Positions 25,600-38,559 of a stretch of 64,000 nt of DNA are shown here, piece after piece. The position numbers were made by a program, and so were the translations under genes. The notes under the pieces are model-generated. The model saw only the letters and a program-made list of their open reading frames with translations, had not been told where the DNA came from and did not search any database. Each line of letters starts with the position of its first letter. The first letter of the stretch is position 1. Location: assembly GCA_021904315.1 (NCBI GenBank), contig CM038914.1, forward strand, positions 6,510,001 through 6,574,000, written 5' to 3'. The stretch comes from Sphagnum magellanicum (lineage: Eukaryota; Streptophyta; Sphagnopsida; Sphagnales; Sphagnaceae).

Positions 25600-27540
25600 T
25601 AAGGTTAAGTGGTTCACCTTTGTGAAACAATGATGTATTTTGGTTAAGTGCACTTTGTTCAAATGCATATAGCAATTAATATATCCTTAAGTATCCAAGT
25701 TGGGATTTGAATCTATATTAACAACTTGATAATGAATGCATTTATCTAGTTTTTTATTTTAAAAACATTTGTTAATAATAATGGACTTTTGAAGTCTAAA
25801 CATATGGACTAGTCATTTGGTTAGAACATTAGAACTAAAATATTGTGTATGGATTTCCATTTTGAATTCTTATTAATGATTCAATATGTGTTATAATCTG
25901 ATGATAAATTCACATCAAAATCCTTTTATTTTAATACTTTAATTAATAGATAATTAATTATTTTTGAATGGTTAGAAATGACTCATATTTTCATAAGTTC
26001 ATATGAGGTGCAATTTTTTATAAATTTGTCAAAAACAATTCCCTAGAATCATATTTTTTTTACAAGCCTTATTTGGGGCAATGTTAATTTGGACTTTTCT
26101 ACTTTTCTTTTAGAACTTCTAGAATCCATAATAAAAAAAATGACATCATCACCTATATGAAACCTAAGGTCTAAAGTTTGGGTTTGGGAAGGAAGGTTTC
26201 CTAAGGCGGAAAGTTGAATTTTTTTGGGGGATAGTTGTTTTTTTGTGTCCTTGTGAAGGTCATGAGTATGGTTTCCTTTTGTTGGTCATGGGTAACACCA
26301 AAGACAAAGAAATGCATTTAAGTGTGATAAGAGGTGATGCCATAGAGAAGGCAAACATTGAAAAATGTCAAAGACATTGTCAAGCTTGAAGAAGAGAAGT
26401 TCAAAACATAGTTTCATGGGGGACAAGGGTTCATGAAAACGATGAAAAAAGTGTGAACCTTTTTGTGCCAATTGATGAACTTGGAAAGGTGTTGCAAGTC
26501 ACTTACAAAGGTGAAACCTATATTTAATATATGTTTAATTACTACTAATTAATTAATGTTTACAAAGGTTCTGATTAAACATTCACAAAAGTCAAATACA
26601 TATTTTATACATGTTTAATTATTATTATTAATTATTAATTCTTACAAAGGATTTTAATTTAATATTTGAAAATGTCAAAATTAATATGTAATACATGTTT
26701 AATAATTATTAAATTAAAATTTATTAAAATTTTGACTTAACAATTTATAAAAATGTTATCAACCTAGTTATCAAGTTGGTTAGTAATAACCTACTAGCTT
26801 GTTCTTGATATTTGGATAACCAATTATTTTGACAACTGCTTGGTATTGAATTTTCAAAATTGAATAATCTATTTGGATGAATCAATTATCATCTAGGTAA
26901 GTTATCAATCTTTAAATTCTAATTCTAGTGACAATGTTTCATTGGAACTAGTTTATGTAGGATGGGATTTTGGTGATTGTCATTGTGACAATTCTAAAGC
27001 GAGCCATTTTAGATTATAATTCATCATAGATCAAATTTCATTTCATAATCATTTCTTGTTGTTTGTCTTGCACCCTTTCAATGTTTTTGTTTGTTTGTAT
27101 CTCGTTGCTTTTTTTACACCCTTTCAATGTGTGTGTGTGTGTGTTTTATTTGGGTCTATTTGTATCTTGTTGTGAACTTATTTAATGAATCAAACTTTCA
27201 TTGACAAGAATGAAAAAAAATATTAATGAAACAAAATGACATATAATGAAATTTACAAAATTTCATTTTTTGAATTTTTTTTGATTACAAAAAAATTATT
27301 ATGTCCAAATTTTAAAAAAAATCACTGTCATTAGTAGTGCAAAGCAATGTGGAACCCAAATAAAAATAAAAGAATAAAAAGAATAAAAATAATAAAAAGA
27401 ATTACATTTATTTTTGAAAAACCCTATAATTGTTGTATACCCATTCGGTTAAATGATGGTTCTCAACCAGTTATTTGATAATTTGTTTTAATGCATAACC
27501 AACGGTTATTTATCCAATTTCTTTTCACAACCTACCTCAG
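25600..27540. other. AT-rich intergenic DNA upstream of p24 gene
   Basis: AT-rich. TTTACAAAGGT...TATTTTATACATGTTTAATTA is loosely repeated near 26,500-26,720, and a (GT)n tract lies near 27,129-27,143. No coding signal seen. Confidence 0.5.
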
Positions 27541-27985
27541 GCCCCCCAGCTTTTTGGGATATTGATACCCGGAGATTATTGAAAAGAAATAACCGGCAAC
27601 ACTGGTTTTTGGGCAGTTGGAGAAATTTTTTAACCCCTCTTGGAGAAGAGGCCTGATCTTTAAAGGGCCCACTCTGGAGTCAGACTAGGAGAGATTTACG
27701 GCTTTTATTCCTAAAGTTTTAACTCTGGTAAAGTCAGCCATTCTCTCCCACATTGACCTTGGGAACATGGTACCCGGTTTATACCCGGTCAAGTACCCGC
27801 TCAAAGCGCGTTCGAAGTTTGAAAGGGAAGAAGAGCGGCATGAGCGCCAAACCCTAAATTGGTGGCGCTCGCGAATTCAATTCTGAATTGTCCCCTTGCT
27901 GAAGATTGCGACGATCGATCCAGCGAGCCACCGGGTGGGGGCGGATTGCAACAGCAATAATAATAGTAGCAGGAAAGAAGCGACG

Positions 27986-29602
27986 ATGAGAACATGGACA
28001 CTGTTGTTGGGCATCGCAGCAATAGCCCTGAGCGTGTGCCTCAGGACTGCAGACGGACTGACGATGACCGTCAACAAAGTGGAGTGCGTGTACGAGGAGG
28101 TGGAGTATGACGGCGACATGGTTTACGGCAATTTTGTGGTCGAAGACTACGAAATCTTTTGGGGCTCTGATCACCCAGGCATCGAACTCGTGGTATGTAC
28201 AGCCTTTGAATCAAAATCCGGCTCTTGCTCGTAATAATAAAGAGAATTGTGAAAAAAAAATTCCTCTTCTTCGTCTCCCAATTCTGTCTATTTCTTTCGA
28301 AGACGTCAAAATTCTTCTGTAATTGGACGTTTTTAGTCACGAATTGTTATGGGGGTTTTGTTTTCTGGGGGATCATAGGTGACAGGACCACAGGGCAACA
28401 AGGTGCACTCATCGACCACCAAGGAGGCAGAAAAGTTTGAGTTCCGAGCTCCCAGAAGAGGGCTGTACAAATTCTGTTTTCACAATCCGGCGCCTGCTCC
28501 TGAGGACCTCACTTTCTACATCCATGTTGGCCATATTCCAGGCATCCAGGATTTGGCTCAGGATGGTAGGAATCTCTCCCCCAATTCTCTGAACAATTTT
28601 GCACAAAGTTGTGCTTCTCATGGGTGTAGGGTTTAGGGTCTCTTAACATGGGTTTTTTGTGTGGTCACAACCACCAATTGCATGAGCATGCTCACAATCT
28701 TCTTCATCAAGATCAATAGATATCAAGCTTTGGTTTTCCTGCAGGTTGGGCAAGAGTTTCTTTTGGGGTTTAGAGTGGGTGGTTCATTCTCTTCTTTGGG
28801 CATGTGTGCAATCATCGTCCTTCCTGTCCATCTAGCATGAAATGCAATCCTGACCAACTTGTGAGGGGATGGATAAGCTACTTAGTTTATATAAGATGTG
28901 CAGTTTGTACTTGGCAAACCAAACCCTCTGAAACAGGAGTGCACAAAATTGAATGTGCTTTCAAATATGCAATAGTTTGAGTGTTTTTCTTCTAATGTTT
29001 TTTTGGGGCTTGCAGAGCATTTGACGCCTGTGAATGTAAAGATTGCACAACTTGCTGAAGCGCTTGAAGCAGTTTCTGCAGAAATTCGATACATGCAAAA
29101 CCGAGATAAGCGACACCGCATCAGTAAGTCTGCCACACATCTTGTCATCACAGCTTTGTAGCATAATGAGAAAAAAAGAAAAAAGAAAAACAAGAAGAAA
29201 AAGAGGCCGGCCTGTGCTGGAATGCCACCTTCAAGAGTTTTCATATTATATTGCAAGATGCTGACGAACTCTTTCTTAGCAAGAACATGATGTGAATTTC
29301 AAATACAGACCAATCGGGCTGGAGTATTATTAGTGCATAGATTTATTGGAGAGTGGCATTGGAGAAGTGAACTCACCCAGAGTTGCGTTCTAATGCTTAT
29401 TCAGAAGCAGAGACTACACATGTTTCTGTTGTGTCTAATAGATTCCTGTATGAATGTGGGTATTGCAGCAAATGAAAGCACACAAAGGCGGTTAATAGCT
29501 TACACAGTGGCAGAGTATGTGATGCTATTGGCAGCTAGTATCGGTCAAGTCTATATGATACGAAAGCTGTTCAGCAAGCGAATTGGTTACAATCGAGTGT
29601 AA
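27986..29602 (+). CDS. p24 family cargo receptor, beta type, complete, 4 exons
   Basis: p24 proteins cycle between ER and Golgi in COPI and COPII vesicles and help sort cargo such as GPI-anchored proteins. Exons 27986-28192, 28379-28565, 29016-29123 and 29469-29602 join in phase into 211 residues. There is a signal peptide (1 to about 24), then a GOLD domain with the expected cysteine pair (C34, C102) and GNFVVEDYEIFWGSDHPG. A coiled-coil-like stretch (about 138-165) follows, then a membrane helix (about 177-198). The cytosolic tail ends LFSKRIGYNRV. Length and tail match the plant p24 beta group, close to Arabidopsis p24beta3. The start is the first ATG after in-frame stops and opens directly into the signal peptide. 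Its 3' end faces the acidic-protein gene about 700 bases away. Confidence 0.94.
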
Positions 29603-30306
29603 AAACTCAAATTCCTCAAGAAAAGGGAAGGAATTCAAACCGTCAATCACTAACCTTTTATGTTTGGTTTTTGTTGCTTTGTTTTGGCTTGCTATGGCTG
29701 TCGTCAGCCCACACTATGTGGGTGTTGTACTGTGGACAAGAAAGGTTCCCATTACACTAAAGTTATTGTTTCTGGTCAAGGAAATCAGAACGAATTTACT
29801 AAAGTAGCCCAATTTAGCCTCAATTAGTTTGGTGTTGATTGATAGAGACGAAAATAAAAAATCCATAATGGTGGTGTGATTCTGAACAACCACGTGGCAA
29901 AAAGTCCAAAGTGTCAAAATTGTGTGTGGTATCAGATGCCAAACCAAGTCATAATTATAGGAATGAAATGAAAAGCTTAAGCCATTTTACAAATTTGTAG
30001 TTTTTGATGAGTATTGGAGGGTTGGTACGTAGTATCCTCAGACACCATGTTTCAATTGTGCAAGAGACTGCTATTTACAACATCTGCTCTGCTTCACACA
30101 GTTGTACCCTTTCCAAACTCTTGTTTTCAGAGATATAACAACTAAACAACAAAAGCTCTAGCTATTTCCAAGAGATGGGCAATGCTGCATGTGTTCCCAT
30201 GTCCAACTGCAGGACTGGAATAAACAATACCGCCCCTCCCTCTCTCTGCCTTGTCCCTCAATCTCTTGTCTGTGTGTCACTCTCACCCTCTGTAAAAAGT
30301 AGTCAG
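29603..30306. other. Intergenic space between convergent genes
   Basis: About 700 bases holding the 3' untranslated regions of the p24 gene (plus) and the acidic-protein gene (minus). I see no further exon and no certain polyadenylation site. Confidence 0.6.
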
Positions 30307-31874
30307 TTACCGTTTAAGTGGGCGTCCCACGTTTCCTTCATCCTCCTCTCTACTCCGTTTCTCCTTGACCAAAGATGGTTCTGGAACAGGCTCCTCCACG
30401 ATGTCATCCTCTTCATCTTCAAACTCATCATCATCATTGACCTCATCGTCACCTTCACCTGGTTCAAAGTCACTGGCTCCTTCAGCCTCTTCTGGCTGAG
30501 CTACTGGTTGCACCAGATACTCTGTGCCATAGTCTTCTTCATCCTCCTGCAATAGAGGTTGATATTGACATGTGAGCACACTACCACACACATGGTATGT
30601 TGGGGAACTAGATCTAGTGAAAACTCTGCAGTCACTACTGTGCCTCTCAAGTCACTGAGATTTGCAACATCAGGGAGTTTACACTGCATGGCAGGACTCA
30701 TCAGATCTAGACACCTGTGCAAAAGCCTGGATGGCACACTTCCAGAAAAAGCCTAGGTGCTAAATACAATCTATGCACAAGACCACCACAGTGAGCAAGC
30801 CAGCCTTTTGTGCAACCATGCAGACTGGATCATTTCTATGTACATCTACATGGAGCCTGCTGCTCTCCTTGAAGCTTCAGGTTCTGACAAAGCCTCTGAG
30901 GACTTTCTATATTCCTCTCCTCAAGATCCCTTGACAAAGGAGCCAATAAAGGAATCATGATAAGAACTCGAGGCAGATCAAGAGCCTCAAGGCACAAGCC
31001 AGTTTGTGTAGCAGAATATGCTCAAGCCCTGCATCAGACTGCTGTCTTTTGTTTCAAAGAAGGAATCACCTCTGCAGCACAGATACTCATAGCCTGCAAA
31101 CTATGATGCTCTTGAAAAACCACAACACACCAGAACCATAGGGGAGGAGGAGACAGAAGAGCTTCCTTTCTTTCTTACCTCATCTTTCCGGTGGTGGTCG
31201 TCCACCTCCTCTTCTTCCGCTTCGTCGTCTTCTGCACCAAGACTTCCATTCTCGTCTTCCTCGTTCTCATCGTTTTTCATCAAAGACATCGGCGGCTTCT
31301 CACCTTCGTCTTCTTCTTCTTCATCGTCTCCGGCCTCTTCATCCTCGCTCTCTTCATCTTCGATTTCCTGCACATCGACATTATTGTCTTTGTCGTTGTC
31401 GTCGTCAACCTCGTCATCCTCCTCGGAGCCACGTATTATGTTGTTAGCGACGCGAGCGGGAGGAGCTCCTCTTCTTGTGCCGTGAGCAGCAGCAGCAGCC
31501 ACAAAGGTTTGCTCTTGGTAGCTTCTACCACCTTCATCTTCTTCCTCCTCGTCGTTTTCCTCTCCGTCGTCATCTCTTTCATCCTCCCCTTCGTCGTCGT
31601 CGTCATCATCATCATCATCATCATCATCATCTTCGAGGACAATCACCTTGCCGGGGTCGTCTTGTGCGCCTTGGTGATTCTTACCATTGATCAAAACACC
31701 ACCGCCGCCATGGCCGCCATTAACGTCTACATCCACGTCTTCATCTTCCTCCTCTTCGCCATCTCCTTCCTCGTGCAGCAACTTCGGCCACTCCTTCTCC
31801 TTATCGTTGAGGTCGACCGCTCCGTTATCCAAGTATTGCTGCTGATTATTATTATTATTAGCCTCCTTCATCAT
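30307..31874 (-). CDS. Asp/Glu-rich, probably nuclear protein, 2 exons
   Basis: Exons 31874-31179 and 30546-30307 join in phase into 311 residues. After an N/Q-rich start (residues 5-13) comes a run of 13 Asp (82-94), then long Asp/Glu blocks separated by short basic or Ala-rich pieces. Exon 2 opens with EDEEDYGTEYLVQPV and continues with ASDFEPGE; the end is KEKRSREED...RPLKR, a basic nuclear-localisation-like tail. A DYGTEYLV(R/Q)P motif near an acidic C-terminal region occurs in an uncharacterised family of plant nuclear acidic proteins. Histone-chaperone-like or nucleolar roles are guesses from composition only. The start is the first ATG of exon 1; an upstream leader intron is possible because TTCTTGTCAG precedes it. 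The Asp run is coded by a (GAT)n repeat and is probably length-variable. Confidence 0.8.
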
Positions 31875-32074
31875 GCCCCACGCCTGACAAGAAAACCGCC
31901 TCCTCAATACCTGAAATCACAAACCGAAATCCCCACACGACATCCGTACCTGGACGTTGCAAACCCCTGAGGAACACACACCACTTGTCCTCCACACAGT
32001 AGTTCAAAACTACACTTGTCCAAACTCGATTGCAATTGACAGAAAAACGAAAGCCAAGCGAGTAGAGATAATAA

Positions 32075-32300
32075 CACAGAATCCGCCTCTTCTTCTTCTT
32101 CTTCTGCAGCAAGTATTTGAGAGCCTCAATGCCACATCTCTTCTCTCGTGTGAGTGGTGCAGAGATCGTCCGCGCTTTGCTCGCTCCCTCCATAGCCACC
32201 ATCAGCAACATCACAACAGCAGCAAAGCGCGGGGGCCGACGGACAGGCGCGCAGGAGGAGGAGGAGGAGGGAGCGGACCGCGACAGGGTAACACGGATCA
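32075..32300 (-). promoter_or_regulatory. GC-rich leader/promoter zone of the acidic-protein gene
   Basis: A GC-rich patch (about 32,220-32,290) and a (GAAGAA)n tract on the coding strand (32,083-32,107) lie upstream of the start codon. Open frames on either strand here are low-complexity and unlike proteins. Promoter assignment is by position only. Confidence 0.35.
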
Positions 32301-32569
32301 CAGTATGAACAGGGCAATGAAATGGGCTTACGTGATACGTCAATCGACAGGACAAACTAGAAATCGACCAATTGTAGCGTTGGAAAAACTGGATTGACAT
32401 GACCTTTGGACAACAGTTTTTCAAGACCTCCTTTTTTGTCTTTTACTGTCTTTCTTTGCTTTTTATTAAAACATGTTTTTGGACAATAATAATGATAATA
32501 ATAAAATACACCACCCCCTTTATTGGCCTTGCCTACCAAGGCAAAGGACATTGTGTTTAGATTCATTAT

Positions 32570-34825
32570 AGAATATACTAGCTCAAGGGATTTTTTGGCC
32601 CCTAGGTAAATAAATAATAGGTCTATTTTTTATATGAGGATTTTTGAAAGATGATATTTTGGCTTGTGTTGTAACTTGAAAGATTAGTTATAGAGTTATA
32701 TAATATCTTGAAGGATTTTAGTTTCTTTTAGAGGATTTTTTGAAGATTATATTATTGCGGGTAGTGAAATATTTGGGTTTTCATAGTTCTTTCTTTTGTC
32801 TTAAAGTTACTTTAAAATGTAAATGGCAAGGCATTAGTGTGACACACCCTTTGTTTATCTCACCGTGTTTCATAAAATATACAAAGAAAGTGACTTCCGC
32901 TAGACTGACTTCCACTGCGAGTCAATAGAGTTATCCGTAAAGTCACCCTCTGTTTCACCCCCCTATCTCCTCTGCTTTCGCCCCCCTATCCCCTCTTTCA
33001 GTGATATCTGCAAAGTAAGGAAATTTTATTAAATCTGGGTATGAAATGCTGAAACTCAGCATTTAATGCACAAGGTTCGAGAGTAATTATAGTTGAGCTC
33101 GTGATCATCATCTTCCAAGCTTCAGAAATTTTTCTTCAAAGAAACATTTTTCATTTTTATGTTCCACTAGGTACATACTGCTGATTTGCTTTTCTCATCA
33201 AAGAGAAAAAAGCAATGCAGTGGTGTAAAGTGTAAACCTCAAGTGGATGCAGTTCAAAACTCAGCATCTCTCCAGATTTAACAATGTGTTAAGTTGCAGA
33301 GGAAAAAAAGAAGGTGGAGAGTCATTAGACCTCATGACAACAAAAAAAAAAAAAAAAAAACTTCAACTTCAACTCTCTTCATTTTTGGCTCATAGAATCC
33401 ATGAATGTTCTTACCACAATGTTCTTACTGCCATGAATGATAACAATCAGCGTAATACCATACATGATAACAACAACAACAACAAAATAACATTCAAATT
33501 CATAGTAAAATACATTGAAAGTAACAAATTCAATTGTAAACCGATTTCGATTTTGCATTGGCTTTTTGAACATACCAGCTTGGTCTTGCTATTGGGTATT
33601 TCTTTAAAACTTTCATACCATCCCACTGCTGGTATTGTTGGGTCCCAGGTTGATTTTTTTGGCTTGTATGATCAACTTCAATACCAAAGAAAGCTCAATG
33701 CATAACAAATGCTTTTGTTTTTTGGGTGTATTTCACTCTATTGTGAGCTAATTCATGGGAGCAACAAGGAAGAAAACACCCTCCACCCTCCCAAAAAGTG
33801 GGCTTTTGCACAATTGTGGAAAAGAATCTTGAGCATGATGGTTCAAAAGCTTAGAGACCCCCATCCCATCGTCTACAAGGCTCTACAACGTACAATTTTT
33901 TTGGAATATTTCATCCCTTCTTTCCAAGCTCAAATAAATCTTCAAGCTCAAATATTTGGATGACATTAAGCAACCATGTCTTAATTTTAATCACATAATT
34001 TTCAGTGCACAATTATCTAGTCTTAGTCCATGATTGGGACCATGTGATTTGTGTAAACTGAGATTTTATCACAATATAAGTCCTTTTTGACCAAAATAAA
34101 ATAAAATAAAATAAAATATTGAAAATATAGTTTTTTTAAAAAGAAAAAAATGATTATAAAGTGTAAATGCATTTAAAATATAAAGTACAAAACTTTTTCA
34201 ACTCAAGGATGTGTCAAAAATCCCCTCTTTCAATTATCAAATGAAACACAATTTAAAGAAAAAAAATCAAAAAATAAAATAAATATATAATTATGATTTA
34301 AAAAAATACATTGAAAATTTCTAATAAATATGTTATATAATGGTAGTTTTGTTTTACGTTTTGAGACTATAGAAATTTGAAAATCATCAGGTTTTTATGA
34401 ATTTCAAGAATGGGAAACAAATTTCACTAAAACATTAATGACATAAATTTAAGGACATATAGTCATGAATGTCATGTATGATTACAAATGTAAGCGTATT
34501 GTAGTCATAGATCCATGTTTTTGGTGTAATGATTTGATCATCTCACTACAAAAGAATGACAATGAACTTAATTCATGGCACAAACTATGTGCATGCTAAT
34601 TGAAAATGTTCAAGCTAGATAGCTGAATTTCTATAAGTTGCAAGACTTGTGAGCTGCAACTTATGTCCCTTAACATTTGAGAACTATTTTGCCAAAATTA
34701 CAATCCCACAAAACAAGTGTAAGAGAGCCACTTGCAAGGTAGCTATGGTTTTTAATCAAATCCACCATATTCATTTTTGGTTTGTTTGATTACATACCCA
34801 ACTTGGTCTTTGCATTTGTTATTCC
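32570..34825. other. AT-rich intergenic DNA with dispersed repeat
   Basis: No supportable gene. Contains the hairpin-bearing repeat at 33,012-33,092 (listed separately), a C-rich patch CACCCCCCTATC / GCCCCCCTATC near 32,957-32,994, and an A19 tract near 33,342-33,360. The 152-codon frame starting at 33,247 is AT-biased and motif-free. Confidence 0.5.
33012..33092 (+). repeat. Dispersed repeat with conserved hairpin, copy 1
   Basis: About 80 bp matching the reverse strand of 40,244-40,326. It contains a perfect 9-bp stem, AAATGCTGA / TCAGCATTT, with a 3-base loop (33,044-33,064). Confidence 0.75.
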
Positions 34826-34966
34826 CCTATTCATAAGTTGTCATCACTATTCTTTCATTGATGCTTAAACCTAAAGGTTTTTCTAGTGTTATACTCCTAT
34901 TCATAACTTGTCATCACTATTCTTTCATTGATGCTTAAACCTAAAGGTTTTTCTTTAGTGTTATAC
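34826..34966. repeat. Recent 70-bp tandem duplication
   Basis: Two nearly identical copies starting at 34,826 and 34,896 (CCTATTCATAA(G/C)TTGTCATC ... CCTAAAGGTTTTTCT). Low divergence suggests a recent event. Not coding as far as I can see. Confidence 0.9.
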
Positions 34967-37496
34967 CTAGGTCTTGGGTATTGCCTTGGTAGTGCACACC
35001 TGAGTCTTGGGTATTTCTTACTAGGGTTACGTGAGTTATAACGAGTAATGATAAATAACAAAGGGATGGACTTACAAATTGCAAAATCTTGGACCCTCAA
35101 TAATGAGAAAGGAAATTGTCATTGGGCTTATTGAAAAGTTAGACATTTAATGTGTTTAAATTTTTTTTATATTGTTGTGAAGAAGTATTAGGATCAAAGT
35201 TGATATATCCTAGATATAAGTAAAAATAACTAAGATTGATACCAGATTTATATTTAAGGTCATATTTTTTTTTGTTTCGATATCATATTGATACATATTT
35301 TGGTTATTTCAAGAACATATCTAGACTATACCTATACCTCGACCTCCATGGTACTAGACTTGGTTAGACCATTTTAGTATGTGTAAATTTCAATACCCGC
35401 ATACCATTGATCCAAACCCTTGAAGGTGTACCAATATCTTGTCACATCGCCACCTTTGGTGTGAAGTTAAAAGCACATTGGGCATTGAAATGGTGAGATG
35501 GGAATTCATTTATTATGAAAAGCATTGCAAGGAAGGTCATGTATATTAAATTGTTAACAAAAGTTTTTTTGAAATTATGGCTATCCTAAGATGTCACGAA
35601 GGACAACATTCAATGAAGAAGGCCCATTGTTACAATTGTTTAAGAACTTATTTTTGAATTTATTTTTTTTCATTTTAAATATTTGATTCATTGATTTAAA
35701 TAAATGTGAAAAAATTCACTTTATTTTTCCATTTTAATTATTTCTTCCAATTATGGTTTCAAATAAAGAAATTAGTCAAATATTGGAAAGGTTTGGTACA
35801 TTTTAACCGGTTTGCACCTGGAAGCATGAAAGTAAAGTGGGATTCAAAGGCCTAACAACTTGAATTGAAGAATGTGGAGGGATGTAGTTGGAGTGTTTAT
35901 GAAGTTGATAACAAGGTTTGAGTTTGAGGGTTCCAAGTGAGTTCATAGACAATAATGCCATTCCAAGGGGCCACATCATATGGGCATCTCTATTGAACAC
36001 TCTTTGAGCTTTCTTTAGGCTCTTAGGATTTGTCTCCACCCCTCTTTGTAGCATAAGTTAAAGTTATTCTAATGGATTTTGTCCAAGAAATGGATTCACA
36101 TGTCTAAAATGAAATGGTTTCATTTTGTCTAGTTTGGAATGGATTCTATTGAATTCACACATCTAAAAAATGTGACATTCCAATCAACTAAATCATGTGG
36201 AGAGCAAGGTTACTAGCATATCTTTTTGGTAAGATATTCTAGGGAAATTTCAAGATGTCTCAAATTTTGGGCATCCTTGGTAAAAAATTAGGTTAAGGAT
36301 GGGAGTTTTCGGTTTAGGGATGTCCCTTTATGATTCCAAAAAAAATGGTGGAGGGTGTCAAGGGCACTAGGAAGCACACAATAGGATGTCAATGGTGTCA
36401 AGAAGTAGATGAGGGAATGCCAAGGGTGTCGAAAATGCACACGGGGGGGATGCTATGGCAACCAAGAAGCACATCAAAGGTGTTAAACAAATTTCTTTTT
36501 TGGGCATGGGGAAGGTCATTGGAGGATGACAATGGCACCAAGAAGCATGTTGAGGGTGATTATTTTTTCAAGTGACCAGGGACATTAGGAAGCACAACAA
36601 GGGCATTGAAAAGGATGCCAAGGGACATAAGACACACCGAGACAAGGTAAATATGACCCTTTGCCCTTACCCAAATAATAATTATAAATATAAAAAAAGA
36701 GTGTGTCAAAAAAAAAACACCACACCCAAGGACACCAAGACTTAGAAAATATTAGTGTGACCTATGCCATTGGCTCAAGTGTGAACTCGCTATAACATAG
36801 GGCAGACACAACATATGACATTATTTTATGAGGTATAATTATATTCCCCTTTTTTAAGAATCAAATATGAAAAAAAAACATTTACTTGAATTGAATATTA
36901 AACTTGCAAGTGTGAACCCATTATAAATTAACATGACCTCAACCTATCAATGTTGTCTCACATCCTAAAGTCCAAATCTCACAACATAAATTTCATTAAA
37001 TTTGAATTGTCAAAATCTTTCCACCACAATTCCTTCTACTTGAATTGAATGGTAGACATTCAAGTGTTACTGTGTCCTCAACTGATTTTTCCTTCCAAAA
37101 CCTGATTTTTTGAAATTTATTTGAATTTTCAGTGGTAGAAATCACTTAAATATCAATATCTCCCACATTCTGAATCCAGATCTTACCAAATAAATTCCAT
37201 TAAATCTTGCTCATCAAGATCTTTCCAACAACACCAAAGGCACATTGCAATTCCTCTCAAATTTCCAGCTACAATCTAATTTAATTTTCAGTAAATAAAT
37301 CATTCAATATTCAAGAACTTTTGCACTTCAAGTTCAAACGTCATGGATCCAAGCCCATGCATCCCTCCTTGTCCAGAGCTTTCCAAAGACACCAAGAACA
37401 CGATCTGAAGCATCCTGGTTTAGTGGATCTCATAACTACAAAACAAAACAAAACAAACCACCTTCCTTCATAGATAGATGTATGTTTGGCCTATAA
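34967..37496. other. Intergenic DNA with weak GGTGTCAAG/AGAAGCAC repetition
   Basis: AT-rich except 36,330-36,650, where phrases like GGTGTCAAG, GGATG(C/A)CAA and AGAAGCACA recur irregularly, giving a degenerate minisatellite. No gene supported. At 37,496 GAGCATCTCCAGCAG resembles the end of a common plant non-autonomous transposon, but no second end was seen. Confidence 0.45.
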
Positions 37497-37715
37497 GAGC
37501 ATCTCCAGCAGTGCTCAGTATGCAGCCCTCCAAATTATTTTTCACATCTAAGTTTAGTTATTTACTTTTTTGCAACCCCACCCATAAAACTGAAACTGGG
37601 ATAGCAAATAGTAGGTGCAGGACTACTAATATCGAATGGACGAATCATTATGATAAGACAATCAGAAACACTGAACAGCAGTCAGATCATATTTATTACA
37701 CTCTTTTGTGCAGGT

Positions 37716-37735
37716 GCACAGCAACGTTGCTGTGC
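37716..37735. repeat. Perfect 20-bp palindrome
   Basis: GCACAGCAACGTTGCTGTGC is its own reverse complement. It sits in a locally GC-richer patch with no gene nearby. Confidence 0.9.
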
Positions 37736-38520
37736 CACCGCAACATCTGTAATCATGCTGAGCCAAAACGATTTTCCTGGGCCAAACCGGCATAATTTGA
37801 CTTCTCTTCATCGAATTTAACTCTGCAGGATCACATTCTCTACACCTTCATGTTGCATTTATTGGATTGGTTTCAAGTTAATTTGCATTCTATGTAACAT
37901 GTCCTAATTAAAGTGTGGCAAGCCCCCAAAAGACATCAGGCATGGGCATGTTTTTAATATTATCCACATATATCAATGAGGTTACACATGGAAAAAAATC
38001 AATATGATATTTGCATCAATGCACCTTGATGTTGTAATGGCCATATGTCATGTGCCCTCAACCATGTTACTACAAGAGACCATATCACATTATATGGGCA
38101 TCTTGTTGAAGGTCCTATATTTAATGTTTTCCAAGCTTTTGAATTTCGCATAAATGTGGACAAGGGTTTTTTCCAACAAAAACATTGTGTTAGTGAACAC
38201 TTTGAATAATATATTAATCAACATGCGCATGCCATGTTTAAATGGTTTTAGAATACAACATGTTCAATTGAATACATCAACAATTGTGACATATTCTAAC
38301 TACATGTTGTCCAATAATTGCATGTATCCAAATACACCAAGTTTATGCATGTGGACATATTGTTGAACAATAGAGATAACTAAAGTGGAGCCCAGTTGGG
38401 CCCCACTTTCATCACCTTTTTTTGATGTCATCCCCTAAGTTGTGTTATCTGTGTCCCAATAAGGGCCTAAAACAAGGGAAACATAGGATGGGATCCCCAA
38501 ACTAGGCACAACAACCTTTT

Positions 38521-38540
38521 GGGGGGGGGGGGGGGGGGGG
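38521..38540. repeat. G20 homopolymer
   Basis: Twenty consecutive G. It is followed by a low-complexity stretch of GGCTAT / TTATGG phrases (38,560-38,800). Confidence 0.9.
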
Positions 38541-38559
38541 TTCAACTACAGGTTGCCCA

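Noticed and set aside
31191..31970. 259-codon hydrophobic plus-strand frame opposite the acidic-protein gene
   Set aside because: It is the complement of Asp/Glu codons, which read as Val/Ile/Phe/Leu. The minus strand has proper splice sites and a conserved second exon.
31957..32397. 146-codon plus-strand frame
   Set aside because: Antisense to the probable leader of the acidic-protein gene, low complexity, no motif.
33247..33705. 152-codon plus-strand frame
   Set aside because: Lys/Asn/Ile-rich as expected from AT-rich DNA, includes poly-A and (CAA)n tracts, no recognisable domain.
37496..37800. GAGCATCTCCAGCAG as the start of a MITE
   Set aside because: Only one end seen; the expected reverse-complement end is missing within 300 bases.
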